Shown in pieces: positions 43,673-53,830 of a DNA stretch of 64,000 nucleotides (the first letter of the stretch is position 1; the number at the start of each line of letters is the position of its first letter). This DNA comes from Thiomicrorhabdus sp965602805. GTDB lineage: Bacteria; Pseudomonadota; Gammaproteobacteria; Thiomicrospirales; Thiomicrospiraceae. The notes below the pieces were generated by a model. That model worked only from the letters and a program-made list of their open reading frames with translations. It was not told the origin of the DNA and made no database searches. The stretch spans positions 58,130 to 122,129 of the forward strand of contig CBFCZK010000008.1 in assembly GCA_965602805.1 (NCBI GenBank), written 5' to 3'. The translations under genes were made by a program, and so were the position numbers.

Positions 43673-46600
43673 TTAACCAACCCACTTACGAGCATTTCTA
43701 AAGAGACGCATCCAAGGTGCATCTTCTTGCCATTCATCAGGATGCCATGAATTCTGAACCGTTCTAAAAACGCGCTCAGGGTGAGGCATCATAATCGTGA
43801 CGCGACCATCCGTGGTCGTTAAACCTGTCATACCATTCTCAGTACCATTTGGATTGAATGGGTAGCTCTCAGTTGGACAACCAGTAGAATCGACATAATT
43901 TAGTCCTACTAAACCAGCAACATCCGCTGCCGATCCTGTTCCAAAGTCCATGCGCCCTTCACCATGAGAAACCGCGACTGGAATTCGTGTACCTTCCATA
44001 CCTTTTAATAGAATAGAAGGTGATTTCTGAATCTCTACTTGAGAGAAACGTGCTTCAAACTGCTCTGATTCATTACGTACAAAAGCAGGCCAGCCTTCAG
44101 CACCAGGAATGATCTCTTTTAGGTTAGAGAGCATTTGACATCCGTTACAAACACCTAATGAGAAAGTGTCTTCACGATTAAAGAAACTTTCAAAGGTAGA
44201 GCGTGCAGTATCATTGAACAAAATTGAATTTGCCCAACCTCGTCCGGCACCTAGAACGTCACCGTAAGAGAAACCACCACAAGCAACCAAGCCTTTGAAA
44301 TCATCAAAAGAAACTTCACCAGAAAGGACATCTGTCATGTGCACATCGACCGCATCAAAACCAGCTCGATCGAATGCTGCAGCCATCTCTATCTGACCAT
44401 TAACACCTTGCTCACGTAAGATAGCGACTTTTGGTTTATTTTCTGTCGATAGACCAGCGGTAATATCATCATTAATATCAAAAGTGACAAACGGTTCAAT
44501 CTGAGTATGTTCATCATTTTCAATTGAATCGAACTCTTGCTGAGCACAATTTTCATTGTCACGTAGAGCCTGCATACGGTAAGACGTTTCAGCCCACCAT
44601 GATTGCAGTAACTTGCGCGTTTTGTACAGTAACGTATTACCATGCGCGGTGATATTAATCTGACCATCCGTCAATGGCGAACCAATCCAGTGCGATAAGT
44701 TTGAAAGATTGTGTTCGGCTAATAAGGCATCAACCTTGGCTTTATCATCCACTTTAACCTGAATGACAACACCCACTTCTTCTGCACACATTGCAGCTAT
44801 TGGCTCACCACCCAACTTGGAAACATCGACATTCAGTCCACAATGGCCTGCAAAGGCCATTTCTAGCAAGGTGACTAACAGCCCACCATCTGCTCTATCG
44901 TGATAAGCCAACATTAAGTCGTCTGCCATCATCGCCTGAGTTGCATTGAATAGATTCAATAGATCTTCAGCGCTTTCTAAATCTGCTGAGACATCACCAA
45001 TTTGATTGTAGACCTGCGCTAAACAGCTTCCGCCAACACGGTTTAAACCATGCCCAAGATCAATCACTAACAGCTCAGTCTCACCCAAATCTGTTCTTAA
45101 CTGCGGTGTCACTGTTTTACGAACATCTTCTACCGGTGCGAAAGTCGTAATATTTACAGACATAGGTGAAATAACGGCTTTAGAGGCGCCCTCATCTTCC
45201 CAAACGGTCTTCATGGACATTGAGTCCTTACCAACCGGAACCGCAATACCAAGCGCAGGACATAATTCCAAGCCGACCGCTTCAACCGCATCGTACATCG
45301 CTGAATCTTCACCAGGGTGGCCGGCCGCAGCCATCCAGTTAGCAGAGAGTTTGATATCACTCATCTTCGCAATTTTGGCACAACTAATATTGGTAATCGC
45401 TTCAGCGATAGACAGACGTGCAGAGGCTTTTGGATTAATTAAGGCTACCGGAGGACGTTCACCAGAAGCCATCGCTTCACCGGTGTAACCTTTATAATCT
45501 GAACAGGTAATACCAGCATTAGCGACAGGAACCTGCCAAGGACCGACCATTTGATCACGCGTGACCATTCCAGTAATTGAGCGATCACCAATAGTAATCA
45601 AGAAGTTTTTACTGGCAATAGTTGGTAAATTTAATAAACGCTCAGTGACTTCTTCAAAGTCCAAAACCGCCGTTTCAAAACCTGCCTGAGGGATCGTGCG
45701 TGTTTCTGCTGTACGGTGCATCTTAGGCGGCTTGCCCAATAATATATTCAATGGCATATTGACCGGATTGTTATCAAATACCGTATCGTTCACCACTAAC
45801 TCTTGCGCTTTAGTCGCTTCGCCGACAATCGCGTATAAACAACGCTCACGTTTACAAATCGCTTCAAACTGTTCAATTTGATCTGGGAAAATGGCAATAA
45901 CATAACGTTCTTGAGACTCATTACACCAGATTTCCATAGGTGCCATGCCTGGTTCATCATTTGGAACAGAGCGTAAATCAAAAATTGCACCTTTACCGGC
46001 ATCATTGACTAACTCAGGGAAGGCATTCGATAAACCACCTGCACCCACATCATGAATTGATGCAATTGGCGTATCTTTACCTAAATAGGTACAACGATCG
46101 ATTACTTCTTGTGCACGACGCTCCATTTCTGGGTTTTCACGCTGTACAGAAGCGAAATCAAGGGTTTCAGAACCTGAGCCACTGTCAATTGAAGACGCCG
46201 CACTTCCGCCCAAACCAATCAACATAGCCGGCCCACCAAGAACGACTAATTTTGCACCAACCGGAATATCGCCTTTAAGAACGTGTTCCTCACGGATATT
46301 CCCTAAACCACCCGCCAACATAATCGGCTTGTGATAACCACGAATCTCTTCACCATCATGCGTGGTGTAAGCATTTTCATAGGTACGGAAATAACCATTA
46401 ATCGCAGGACGACCAAATTCATTATTAAAACCAGCAGCACCCAAAGGCCCTTCAATCATAATGTCAAACGGTGAGACAATACGTGAAGGTCTACCATAAG
46501 AACGCTCCCAAGGCTGTTCAAAACCTGGAATATTTAAATTCGAAACTGTAAAGCCGGTTAAACCAGACTTAGGCTTAGAACCTCGACCTGTCGCACCCTC

Positions 46601-47542
46601 ATCACGAATCTCACCGCCCGCGCCCGTCGCCGCACCCGGCCATGGTGAAATAGCCGTTGGATGGTTATGAGTTTCTACTTTAATTTGAAAATGCACATTT
46701 TCAGCATTGGCGGCATAAGAACGCGTCACAGGATCTGGGAAAAAACGACTGGCTGCTGGGCCTTCTAAAACAGCCGCATTATCACTGTAGGCAGATAAAA
46801 CACCTTCTGGATTCTTTTGGAAAGTATTGCGAATCATGCCGAACAGAGAATAAGGCTTATTTTCACCATCAATAGTCCAGTCAGCATTAAATATTTTATG
46901 GCGACAATGTTCTGAATTGGCTTGAGCAAACATCATTAACTCAGCATCAACTGGATTACGGCCTAGGCCATTAAAGGCATCAACTAAATAATCAATTTCA
47001 TCACTACTTAAAGCCAAACCCATCTCTTTATTAGCTTTATTTAGCGCCTCTTTACCGCCACCTAGCACATCAACGGTAGAGTATGGCTTTGGTGACTGGT
47101 GAGAGAAAAGACCTTCAAGAACAACAACTTCATGAAAAACTTGCTCCATCATGCGGTCATGCACTAAAGCTTCCATCGCCGGTTTATCAGCGGCAGAGAC
47201 ACCCTCGAAGAAATAGGCAATGCCACGCTCTATACGGTGTACGTGCTCAATACCACAGGTATGAGTAATGTCTGTGGCTTTAGATGACCACGGAGAAATC
47301 GTGCCTAAGCGAGGTGTCACAATACAAGAGTCTGCACTCAATACGGAGGTTTGATCTGACTCTGAATTATTCAACAATATCTTTAAATGCGCCAACTCTG
47401 TCTCTGTAAGTTCACTGTCGACATCTATAAAATAAATATACTGTGATTGCACTGCAGAAACAGTTCCAACGGCTTGTAGCTTACTAAGCAGTTGATTACG
47501 ACGGTATTCTGAGTGAGCGGGATTTCCCCAAATGATCTGCAT
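43673..47542 (-). CDS. purL: Phosphoribosylformylglycinamidine synthase
   Basis: The enzyme converts FGAR to FGAM with glutamine and ATP in purine synthesis. The 1289-aa protein is the large single-chain form. It has an N-terminal PurS-like domain, two PurM-like repeats (HNHPTAISPWPGAATGAGGEIRDEGATGRG; PVGKDSMSMKT) and a C-terminal glutamine amidotransferase with GYGDVLGAG-type FSYGDVLGAGRGW. The nucleophile lies in LGVCNGCQM and the catalytic His-Glu in MPHPERVFR. A terminator separates it from bamC upstream. Confidence 0.98.
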   Translation of the reverse strand: MQIIWGNPAHSEYRRNQLLSKLQAVGTVSAVQSQYIYFIDVDSELTETELAHLKILLNNSESDQTSVLSADSCIVTPRLGTISPWSSKATDITHTCGIEHVHRIERGIAYFFEGVSAADKPAMEALVHDRMMEQVFHEVVVLEGLFSHQSPKPYSTVDVLGGGKEALNKANKEMGLALSSDEIDYLVDAFNGLGRNPVDAELMMFAQANSEHCRHKIFNADWTIDGENKPYSLFGMIRNTFQKNPEGVLSAYSDNAAVLEGPAASRFFPDPVTRSYAANAENVHFQIKVETHNHPTAISPWPGAATGAGGEIRDEGATGRGSKPKSGLTGFTVSNLNIPGFEQPWERSYGRPSRIVSPFDIMIEGPLGAAGFNNEFGRPAINGYFRTYENAYTTHDGEEIRGYHKPIMLAGGLGNIREEHVLKGDIPVGAKLVVLGGPAMLIGLGGSAASSIDSGSGSETLDFASVQRENPEMERRAQEVIDRCTYLGKDTPIASIHDVGAGGLSNAFPELVNDAGKGAIFDLRSVPNDEPGMAPMEIWCNESQERYVIAIFPDQIEQFEAICKRERCLYAIVGEATKAQELVVNDTVFDNNPVNMPLNILLGKPPKMHRTAETRTIPQAGFETAVLDFEEVTERLLNLPTIASKNFLITIGDRSITGMVTRDQMVGPWQVPVANAGITCSDYKGYTGEAMASGERPPVALINPKASARLSIAEAITNISCAKIAKMSDIKLSANWMAAAGHPGEDSAMYDAVEAVGLELCPALGIAVPVGKDSMSMKTVWEDEGASKAVISPMSVNITTFAPVEDVRKTVTPQLRTDLGETELLVIDLGHGLNRVGGSCLAQVYNQIGDVSADLESAEDLLNLFNATQAMMADDLMLAYHDRADGGLLVTLLEMAFAGHCGLNVDVSKLGGEPIAAMCAEEVGVVIQVKVDDKAKVDALLAEHNLSNLSHWIGSPLTDGQINITAHGNTLLYKTRKLLQSWWAETSYRMQALRDNENCAQQEFDSIENDEHTQIEPFVTFDINDDITAGLSTENKPKVAILREQGVNGQIEMAAAFDRAGFDAVDVHMTDVLSGEVSFDDFKGLVACGGFSYGDVLGAGRGWANSILFNDTARSTFESFFNREDTFSLGVCNGCQMLSNLKEIIPGAEGWPAFVRNESEQFEARFSQVEIQKSPSILLKGMEGTRIPVAVSHGEGRMDFGTGSAADVAGLVGLNYVDSTGCPTESYPFNPNGTENGMTGLTTTDGRVTIMMPHPERVFRTVQNSWHPDEWQEDAPWMRLFRNARKWVG

Positions 47543-47557
47543 AGTTTTTGTCCTTTA

Positions 47558-47592
47558 CAAAAAACAAAGCCCTCAAATAAGAGGGCGTTTAA
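47558..47592 (-). terminator. Terminator between bamC and purL
   Basis: On the minus strand ACGCCCTC / GAGGGCTTTG is followed by TTTTTTG, 11 bp after the bamC stop. Confidence 0.75.
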
Positions 47593-47602
47593 TCTGACTG
47601 AA

Positions 47603-48724
47603 TTATTCTGCTAATAATCCCAGACTTTCAAATATATAGCGTCTTTGCTGTGCATTTAAGGGAGCGGTATCTTCTGCACCCTTAACCGTTAGAATGGTTT
47701 GCTGTGGATCCGTCTCAGAAACCGTCAACTGAAGTTGAACGACCTCAGGTAGATCTCCTTTTCCAGAATCTTTCCAAAATGCTAGATTCGATAGAAATGA
47801 ATCTTCTTTTTTAACGTTTTCAGGCACCTGAATCCACATCTGGTGTTCAGCAAGACGTACCTTATCCATCTGCCAATTGGCACGATAAACCATAGCCTGA
47901 ACATAACTCCAGCTCTTTTCCACATCAGCTCTTAAGGAGAGTCCTTGAAACTCTTCACCATCAACGATTTCAACCATTTTCTCAGTAATTTTCAACTGAG
48001 CTAAGGCTTTTTCACTGGTCGAACCAAAGAAAACCATCGCCTGATAAAGCGCTTGCGCTTCCATGACTGGACTATAAGGCTTAATCCTCCAACGGTCGCT
48101 TAAATCACGGGCCTCATTTGCTTCAGGTGAATAAAGCATGTGATGACTAAAATAAACACGGGTTTTACTCGCATTAAGATCCGTCTCAACTCGAACGATG
48201 TATTTATCGTAAACCCCTTCAGCAAGTTCAGGACGCCAGCTGTTTAGCATTTTAGTCAATGGGCCAACATCATCTAAAGGCACCAATTCTGAACGTTGTT
48301 GATACTTGGTTTTCATCACGCCGATATCTTTGCGTTCATCAGCAACGACAAAACCAGCGGTCTCTAAATAACGTTTAAGACCCGACCAAACTTCTTCACT
48401 ATTAGCCGAATCAATTTCTAACCAACGTTCAGATAGATTCGACTGAATAGAAAGCCCGTTAGCCTTAAAGTTAGGAATATGGTCATATGCATCTTGCTGA
48501 GCAAGTGCATCTTGTTCTGCCTGTGCCAAGGCTAATGAAAGATTACTTTTCGCCTTACCTGGATTAAATAAATTAGGTGGCATCTCTAGGTTTTGAACCA
48601 CTTTACCTTCACTGTCGCGATAGTCACTATCCGATCCAAACATACCTGTAATGGTTGAACAACCACTTAAACTCATCGCCATTAGCGACGTAGAAATTAC
48701 AACTGTTTTTGCAGTTAGACGCAT
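47603..48724 (-). CDS. bamC: Outer membrane assembly lipoprotein BamC
   Basis: BamC is a lipoprotein of the BAM complex that inserts beta-barrel proteins into the outer membrane. The protein is about 373 aa from the ATG at 48724, giving a lipoprotein signal MRLTAKTVVISTSLMAMSLS with the lipidated cysteine in LSGC. An in-frame ATG at 48811 would place the signal internally and is rejected. Two helix-grip domains follow (about residues 90-190 and 240-365). It lies between dapA and purL; dapA-bamC (nlpB) adjacency is conserved in many gammaproteobacteria. Confidence 0.9.
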   Translation of the reverse strand: MRLTAKTVVISTSLMAMSLSGCSTITGMFGSDSDYRDSEGKVVQNLEMPPNLFNPGKAKSNLSLALAQAEQDALAQQDAYDHIPNFKANGLSIQSNLSERWLEIDSANSEEVWSGLKRYLETAGFVVADERKDIGVMKTKYQQRSELVPLDDVGPLTKMLNSWRPELAEGVYDKYIVRVETDLNASKTRVYFSHHMLYSPEANEARDLSDRWRIKPYSPVMEAQALYQAMVFFGSTSEKALAQLKITEKMVEIVDGEEFQGLSLRADVEKSWSYVQAMVYRANWQMDKVRLAEHQMWIQVPENVKKEDSFLSNLAFWKDSGKGDLPEVVQLQLTVSETDPQQTILTVKGAEDTAPLNAQQRRYIFESLGLLAE

Positions 48725-48756
48725 AAACCCGGCTACCTTTAAATATATTAAAAAAA

Positions 48757-49650
48757 TTAAACTTCTACTCCAGCTTCTTTCATCGCTTGCAACACAATCG
48801 GTTGGTAGCATTCAGAAAGAGGCGTTAAAGGTAGACGCAGAGCCCCTCCCATTAAGCCCATCTTAGAGACAGCCCACTTAACAGGAATAGGGTTTGATTC
48901 GATAAAAATATCGCGATGCAAAGTTCGCAAAGGTGCATCTAGAGCATGTGCCTGAACGGCATCCCCTGCCAGTGCCAATGCATAGATGTCATGCAGTTGT
49001 TTAGGCACTACGTTCGCCGTTACAGAAATACCACCATGACCGCCAGCTAAGATAAATTCAACGGCGGTAGCATCATCACCGGTATACAAATCAAAACCAT
49101 CCGGAACGCCGGCTTTAATTTGGGCAACACGGCTAATATCACCGGTTGCTTCTTTCACACCAATAATATTCGGGACTTTAGAAAGTCTAATGACCGTTTC
49201 TGGCAACATATCTACCGCGGTTCGGCCAGGGACATTATATAAAATCTGCGGAATATCGACTGTTTCAGCAATTTTCTTATGATGTAAAAACAGACCTTCT
49301 TGTGTTGGTTTATTGTAATAAGGGCTGACTAACAAACAGGCATCGACACCGGCATCTTTAGCGCATTGCGTTAATTGAATCGCCTCGCGAGTCGAGTTTG
49401 CACCCGTTCCTGCCATAACCGGAATACGCCCATTGACCTTTTCAACGACAAAACGAACCACTTCACAATGCTCTTCAATATCTAAAGTCGCTGACTCACC
49501 CGTGGTGCCCATTGCAACAATAACATCCGTCTGTGATTCAATATGAAACTCCACCAGTCTTGCTAGTGATTCAAAATCAACCGATTCATCCTCTAACATT
49601 GGGGTGACTAACGCCACCATACTGCCTCTAAACACGGCGAATTTCTCCAT
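48757..49650 (-). CDS. dapA: 4-hydroxy-tetrahydrodipicolinate synthase
   Basis: DapA condenses pyruvate and aspartate semialdehyde in lysine and diaminopimelate synthesis. The 297-aa TIM barrel has GTTGESATL, the Tyr motif LLVSPYYNKPTQEG (around residue 133) and the Schiff-base lysine in IIGVKEATGD (around residue 161). It is the first gene of the dapA-bamC unit, 32 bp upstream of the bamC start. Confidence 0.97.
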   Translation of the reverse strand: MEKFAVFRGSMVALVTPMLEDESVDFESLARLVEFHIESQTDVIVAMGTTGESATLDIEEHCEVVRFVVEKVNGRIPVMAGTGANSTREAIQLTQCAKDAGVDACLLVSPYYNKPTQEGLFLHHKKIAETVDIPQILYNVPGRTAVDMLPETVIRLSKVPNIIGVKEATGDISRVAQIKAGVPDGFDLYTGDDATAVEFILAGGHGGISVTANVVPKQLHDIYALALAGDAVQAHALDAPLRTLHRDIFIESNPIPVKWAVSKMGLMGGALRLPLTPLSECYQPIVLQAMKEAGVEV

Positions 49651-49837
49651 TCAATTAACGCAAATATAAAAAAGGTAATATTAACCTTTCCCCCCACACA
49701 CTTCAACCAATTAATGCTGATATTAACCACATCAAATAAGTTATTTATTTGCCTTAAAATTTCACCCTGTAGCGGTTGCCAACTTTTTTAAAAGTCGTCA
49801 TACTGAACTCAATTTTTACATTAAAGGAACGCTTTTT

Positions 49838-50314
49838 ATGAGCATTCAGATCGGTGCAAAACTCCCACCATTTTCCGTCCCCGCTACTTCTAATACCAAC
49901 CTAACCGAGACAGACTTAAACGGTCATTACACGGTCATTTATTTCTACCCTAAAGACAGCACTCCAGGCTGTACAACTGAAGGCCTTGATTTCACAGAAC
50001 TCCACCCACAATTCGGTGCGCTCAATACAACGATTTACGGTGCCTCGATGGACACGATGAAACGTCACGATAATTTCAAAACCAAAAAAGGCTTTCCATT
50101 TGAACTCATATCAGATATTGATGGCCAGTTCTGTGCGTTATTTGAGGTCTACCAGGCTAAGAAAAACTTCGGTATCGAATACATGGGCATTGTCCGCAGC
50201 ACCTTCTTATTTAACCCTAACGGAGAGTTAATTCATGAATGGCGTAAAGTTAAGGTCAAAGGTCACGCGTTAGAAGTACTCGAAACAATTCAATCCCATC
50301 AACAAACGGCTTAA
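49838..50314 (+). CDS. bcp: Bcp/PrxQ-type peroxiredoxin
   Basis: This thioredoxin-dependent peroxidase removes hydrogen peroxide and lipid peroxides. The 158-aa protein has peroxidatic Cys45 in DSTPGCTTEGLDF. The second cysteine five residues later, used by many Bcp proteins to form an internal disulfide, is Leu50 here; Cys99 remains. An AAAGGA ribosome site precedes the ATG. It lies 37 bp before the phoH-like gene. Confidence 0.93.
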   Translation: MSIQIGAKLPPFSVPATSNTNLTETDLNGHYTVIYFYPKDSTPGCTTEGLDFTELHPQFGALNTTIYGASMDTMKRHDNFKTKKGFPFELISDIDGQFCALFEVYQAKKNFGIEYMGIVRSTFLFNPNGELIHEWRKVKVKGHALEVLETIQSHQQTA

Positions 50315-50351
50315 TAAACAACCCCCTAATACTTTAAACGGAGAGCACCAG

Positions 50352-51758
50352 ATGAATATTAAAGGCAACCGACTGTTTATATTAGATACCAACGTACTCA
50401 TGCACGACCCTATGGCGTTGTTTCATTTTGCTGAACACGACATCTTTATTCCCATGACGGTTTTGGAAGAATTGGATGCCGGTAAAAAGGGTATGTCAGA
50501 AGTCTCTCGAAACGTACGTGAGACCAACAGACTGATTGACCAAGTCATTAGCGATGCGAGTTTTGAAGATATCAAAAATGGCCTCTCATTAGAGCGCATT
50601 CACCCAGGACATGAGAAGGCCAACATCCACCTCGGTAAACTCTACTTTGAAACAGAGCCTTTACTGGTCGAATTGCCCACCTCTTTACCCAGTCACAAAG
50701 CCGACAACCATATTTTACAAACCGGCCTAGCACTCAAACAAATCCTTACGAACTGTCAAGTCACCCTAGTCACCAAAGACATTAATATGCGTATTAAGTC
50801 TTCAACTGTCGGCTTACACTCTGAAGATTACTACAATGACCGAGTACTTGAAGACACCGACTTACTCTATCGTGGCTGGGAATTTCTACCTGAAAACTTT
50901 TTTGAGAGCCATGGTAAAACCATGAAGTCTTGGCAAGATGAGGGCCGTACATTTTATGAACTAGAAGTTGATGAACATTGTAAATGGTTTCCTAATCAAT
51001 CCTTGGTTAGCACCAATGAAGCGGGTTTCAATGTCATTGTTCAAAGTGTTGAAAATGGTAAAGCTGTTTTAGAATACATGCAGGACTTTAGCCAGTATAA
51101 CCACACGGTCTGGGGAATTAACGCGCGTAATACTGAACAAAACATCGCATTTAATTATCTAATGAATCCAGAAATCGACTTTGTTTCCTTACTGGGTGTC
51201 GCCGGAACAGGTAAAACCTTGCTGACGCTGGCCGCCGCATTAGAACAGACTTTAGACCTTAACATCTACAATGAAATCATTATGACGCGTGCCACCATTC
51301 CGGTAGGAGAAGATATTGGATTCCTACCCGGTACCGAAGAAGAGAAAATGACTCCCTGGATGGGCGCATTAATGGATAACTTAGAAGTATTAAGTGCCTC
51401 AGATGGCAGTACTGACTGGGAAAATGAAAGTACTCAGCAATTGATAAGTAAGCGCATTAAAATCAAATCGATGAACTTTATGCGTGGCCGTACATTCTTA
51501 AATAAATTTATTATTATCGATGAGGCTCAAAATCTAACACCTAAACAGATGAAGACCCTCATCACTCGCTCGGGTGAGGGCACCAAAGTTATCTGCCTGG
51601 GTAATATAGGACAAATAGACTCGCCCTATTTAACAGAAACCACCACTGGTTTAACCTTTGTGGTCGATCGCTTTAAAGAGTGGGATCACAGCGCTCATAT
51701 CACACTTGAACAAGGTGAACGCTCACGTCTTGCTCTGTTTGCCTCCGAGAACCTTTAA
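50352..51758 (+). CDS. PIN-PhoH fusion protein (PhoH2)
   Basis: The 468-aa protein combines an N-terminal PIN nuclease domain (FILDTNVLMHDP, then EELDAGKKG) and a C-terminal PhoH ATPase domain with Walker A GVAGTGKTLL and Walker B FIIIDEAQN. Relatives (PhoH2, YlaK) have RNA unwinding and cleaving activity and in some genomes pair with an antitoxin; none is seen here. It follows bcp by 37 bp. A GGAGAG ribosome site precedes the ATG. Confidence 0.92.
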   Translation: MNIKGNRLFILDTNVLMHDPMALFHFAEHDIFIPMTVLEELDAGKKGMSEVSRNVRETNRLIDQVISDASFEDIKNGLSLERIHPGHEKANIHLGKLYFETEPLLVELPTSLPSHKADNHILQTGLALKQILTNCQVTLVTKDINMRIKSSTVGLHSEDYYNDRVLEDTDLLYRGWEFLPENFFESHGKTMKSWQDEGRTFYELEVDEHCKWFPNQSLVSTNEAGFNVIVQSVENGKAVLEYMQDFSQYNHTVWGINARNTEQNIAFNYLMNPEIDFVSLLGVAGTGKTLLTLAAALEQTLDLNIYNEIIMTRATIPVGEDIGFLPGTEEEKMTPWMGALMDNLEVLSASDGSTDWENESTQQLISKRIKIKSMNFMRGRTFLNKFIIIDEAQNLTPKQMKTLITRSGEGTKVICLGNIGQIDSPYLTETTTGLTFVVDRFKEWDHSAHITLEQGERSRLALFASENL

Positions 51759-51790
51759 CCTAAACAATACAACAAACTAAACCCTAGAAA

Positions 51791-51823
51791 GCAAAAAAGG
51801 CCGTTTACGGCCTTTTTTTAGTT
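51791..51823. terminator. Terminator after phoH-like gene
   Basis: Stem AAAAAGGCCGT / ACGGCCTTTTT followed by T, between convergent genes. Confidence 0.9.
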
Positions 51824-51845
51824 GTAAAACTTAGCTTAGCTAAAT

Positions 51846-52796
51846 TTAACGTCCCATTTTTTGCTCTTCATCCGTTGGGATTCTAAAGCCAAGCTCTACC
51901 GCTCTTTCACGACAGTAACCTACTGCAAACTCTAATAGCTCACCAACAGCTCTGTGACGGAACTTGTGCTTCTGTCTTACATGTGAGAAAGGTCTTAGAA
52001 TCGGTGGATCTAAAGGAATCGCCACCAAGGTGTCCAACTTTAACTCTTTCGCTAAAGTAGTACGCGAAACAATTGCAATCCCTACATCAGACTCAACCGC
52101 CATCTTAACCGCTTCAGGGCTTCCTAACTCCATGACAACTTTCAAGTCACTGTAAGTTAAACCCTGTTCACGAATATACGAATCAATAACCGTTCGTGAA
52201 CCAGAACCTTCTTCACGTGAAATATAACCATACTTACGGAAGTCTTCAACAGTAACTTTATCGCGTTTTGCCAAAGGATGATCTTTAGGGCAAATTAGCT
52301 GCATCTCATCAATTCGGCAAACATCTACTTCCAAGTTCTTATTGTGAACCGGCGCTTCAACCAGACCTAAATCGATCATGTTGTTTTCAACCATTGAAAC
52401 AATGGCATCTGTATTACCCACCTGAAGACGAATATTCACATCTTCATACTGCTTTTTGAAAGCCCCTAACAAACTCGGTAACATATATTCAGCAATCGTT
52501 GTACTTGCGCCAACCACCAATGTACCAGTCACTTCACCCGTCAGTTCACGAACATCACTGTTCATCTTCTCGTACAACTCAAGAATCTGATCAGAATAGT
52601 CATACACCACTTTACCGGCATCCGTTAAAGTAATCTTATTATGAGTACGGTCAAAAAGGCGAGTATTGAAAAAATCTTCAAGTTGTTTAACTTGGAAAGT
52701 TACTGCGGGCTGAGTCATGTGAAGAGTTTCTGCGGCTTTGGTAAAACTCATTACCTTGGCAACTGTATGGAACACCTGAAGACGTCTGTCTGCCAT
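51846..52796 (-). CDS. LysR-family transcriptional regulator
   Basis: The 316-aa protein has an N-terminal winged helix (RLQVFHTVAKVMSFTKAAETLHMTQPAVTFQVKQLE) and a two-lobed effector domain (from about residue 90). It is closest by eye to the CbbR/CysL branch of the family, as found near carbon-fixation or sulfur genes. No divergently transcribed target lies beside it, and the neighbours are a phoH-like gene and a potassium channel, so its regulon cannot be told. It is probably autoregulated in the usual LysR manner. Confidence 0.9.
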   Translation of the reverse strand: MADRRLQVFHTVAKVMSFTKAAETLHMTQPAVTFQVKQLEDFFNTRLFDRTHNKITLTDAGKVVYDYSDQILELYEKMNSDVRELTGEVTGTLVVGASTTIAEYMLPSLLGAFKKQYEDVNIRLQVGNTDAIVSMVENNMIDLGLVEAPVHNKNLEVDVCRIDEMQLICPKDHPLAKRDKVTVEDFRKYGYISREEGSGSRTVIDSYIREQGLTYSDLKVVMELGSPEAVKMAVESDVGIAIVSRTTLAKELKLDTLVAIPLDPPILRPFSHVRQKHKFRHRAVGELLEFAVGYCRERAVELGFRIPTDEEQKMGR

Positions 52797-52989
52797 TCGT
52801 ATTTCCTTATGCTGTATAGATTAATTTTGGGTGATATGAATATAGGCTGTTATACAACAAAAGTCAAACAACTTATCTCCCTATAAACAAAACATGGAAT
52901 AAAACAGGGTTTTTATTAAAATAAGCTTATAGAACGGGGTGGAATAACGTTTTTAAAAACAACTTAAACCGAAGTTTTTAAGCTTAAAC

Positions 52990-53820
52990 CTAAGGCCTTC
53001 TCTCTTTTTCAAACTCTCGCTTTAAATCAGCTAACTCGTTCGAGAAATGGTTCATTAAGCGCCCCACATGTTTTTCATTGGCAATCGACTGCTGCGCTAA
53101 TCGATCTTCTGTTTGTCTTACATATTCTAGAATATCAGCTTCTAACTTACGCTGATCTGAGCCAATCAAAAAGGCTGCAATATTAGCGGAGACCAAAGAG
53201 AAAAAAACGACACCGAATAGGATCAGTATCACACCGAAAACACGACCAGACTCGGTCGCGGGGACAACATCACCGTAACCGACCGTTGTGATAGTTACCA
53301 CCGCATACCAAATACCATCCGTAAAGGGGCGATCTTCCAGATAGGCAAAAACACCACCTGCGCCAATAATAATAAAAGCAAAAGCAACTAAAATTTGACC
53401 AAAGCGATTACTTTTGAGAATAACCAACGCATTGCGAAAAAAAACACTGATAAAACGTAAGAATAAGACCAATCTTAGAGAGCGAATAATGACAGCCCAA
53501 TCGCTTCCCCAATCAACCCACGGAAATGCCAACATAACAATCAGCACATTCATCCAGTTTTCACGTAAATAACGCGACCGGTTACGAACATTAAACAAGT
53601 TAACGACTAATTCAACCGAAAAAACAGCCCAGATAAGGATAGAAAACCAAGCAGACTCCACAGGCTGTCCAGAATAGAACATTAATAACTGCACAAAAAC
53701 GGCAAGTAAAGCGATCAGGACTAACCACTCAAATCGATGCCCTATCTTTAGAGCATAATCACTTTCCAGGGGATTAACGCCACCAATTCCTAAAAGAGTT
53801 TTAAAATTCAAACGTTTCAT
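52990..53820 (-). CDS. Voltage-gated-type potassium channel
   Basis: The protein is about 276 aa from the ATG at 53820, which follows AGGAATGG; a longer frame opening upstream at 53877 would overlap ubiI. Four N-terminal membrane segments include an Arg-spaced S4-like helix (VIIRSLRLVLFLRFISVFF). A pore region follows with the potassium selectivity filter TTVGYGD near residue 180, and the C-terminus is a cytoplasmic coiled coil. It starts 10 bp after the ubiI stop, so it may be the last gene of the ygfB-pepP-ubiH-ubiI block. Confidence 0.9.
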   Translation of the reverse strand: MKRLNFKTLLGIGGVNPLESDYALKIGHRFEWLVLIALLAVFVQLLMFYSGQPVESAWFSILIWAVFSVELVVNLFNVRNRSRYLRENWMNVLIVMLAFPWVDWGSDWAVIIRSLRLVLFLRFISVFFRNALVILKSNRFGQILVAFAFIIIGAGGVFAYLEDRPFTDGIWYAVVTITTVGYGDVVPATESGRVFGVILILFGVVFFSLVSANIAAFLIGSDQRKLEADILEYVRQTEDRLAQQSIANEKHVGRLMNHFSNELADLKREFEKERRP

Positions 53821-53830
53821 TTTACCATTC

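Noticed and set aside
49968..49990. Other AGGCCT hexamers (for example 8882, 49977, 52992, 53882, 58004, 62755)
   Set aside because: Their flanks do not match ACC...GGT, so they are background StuI-type hexamers, not copies of the motif.
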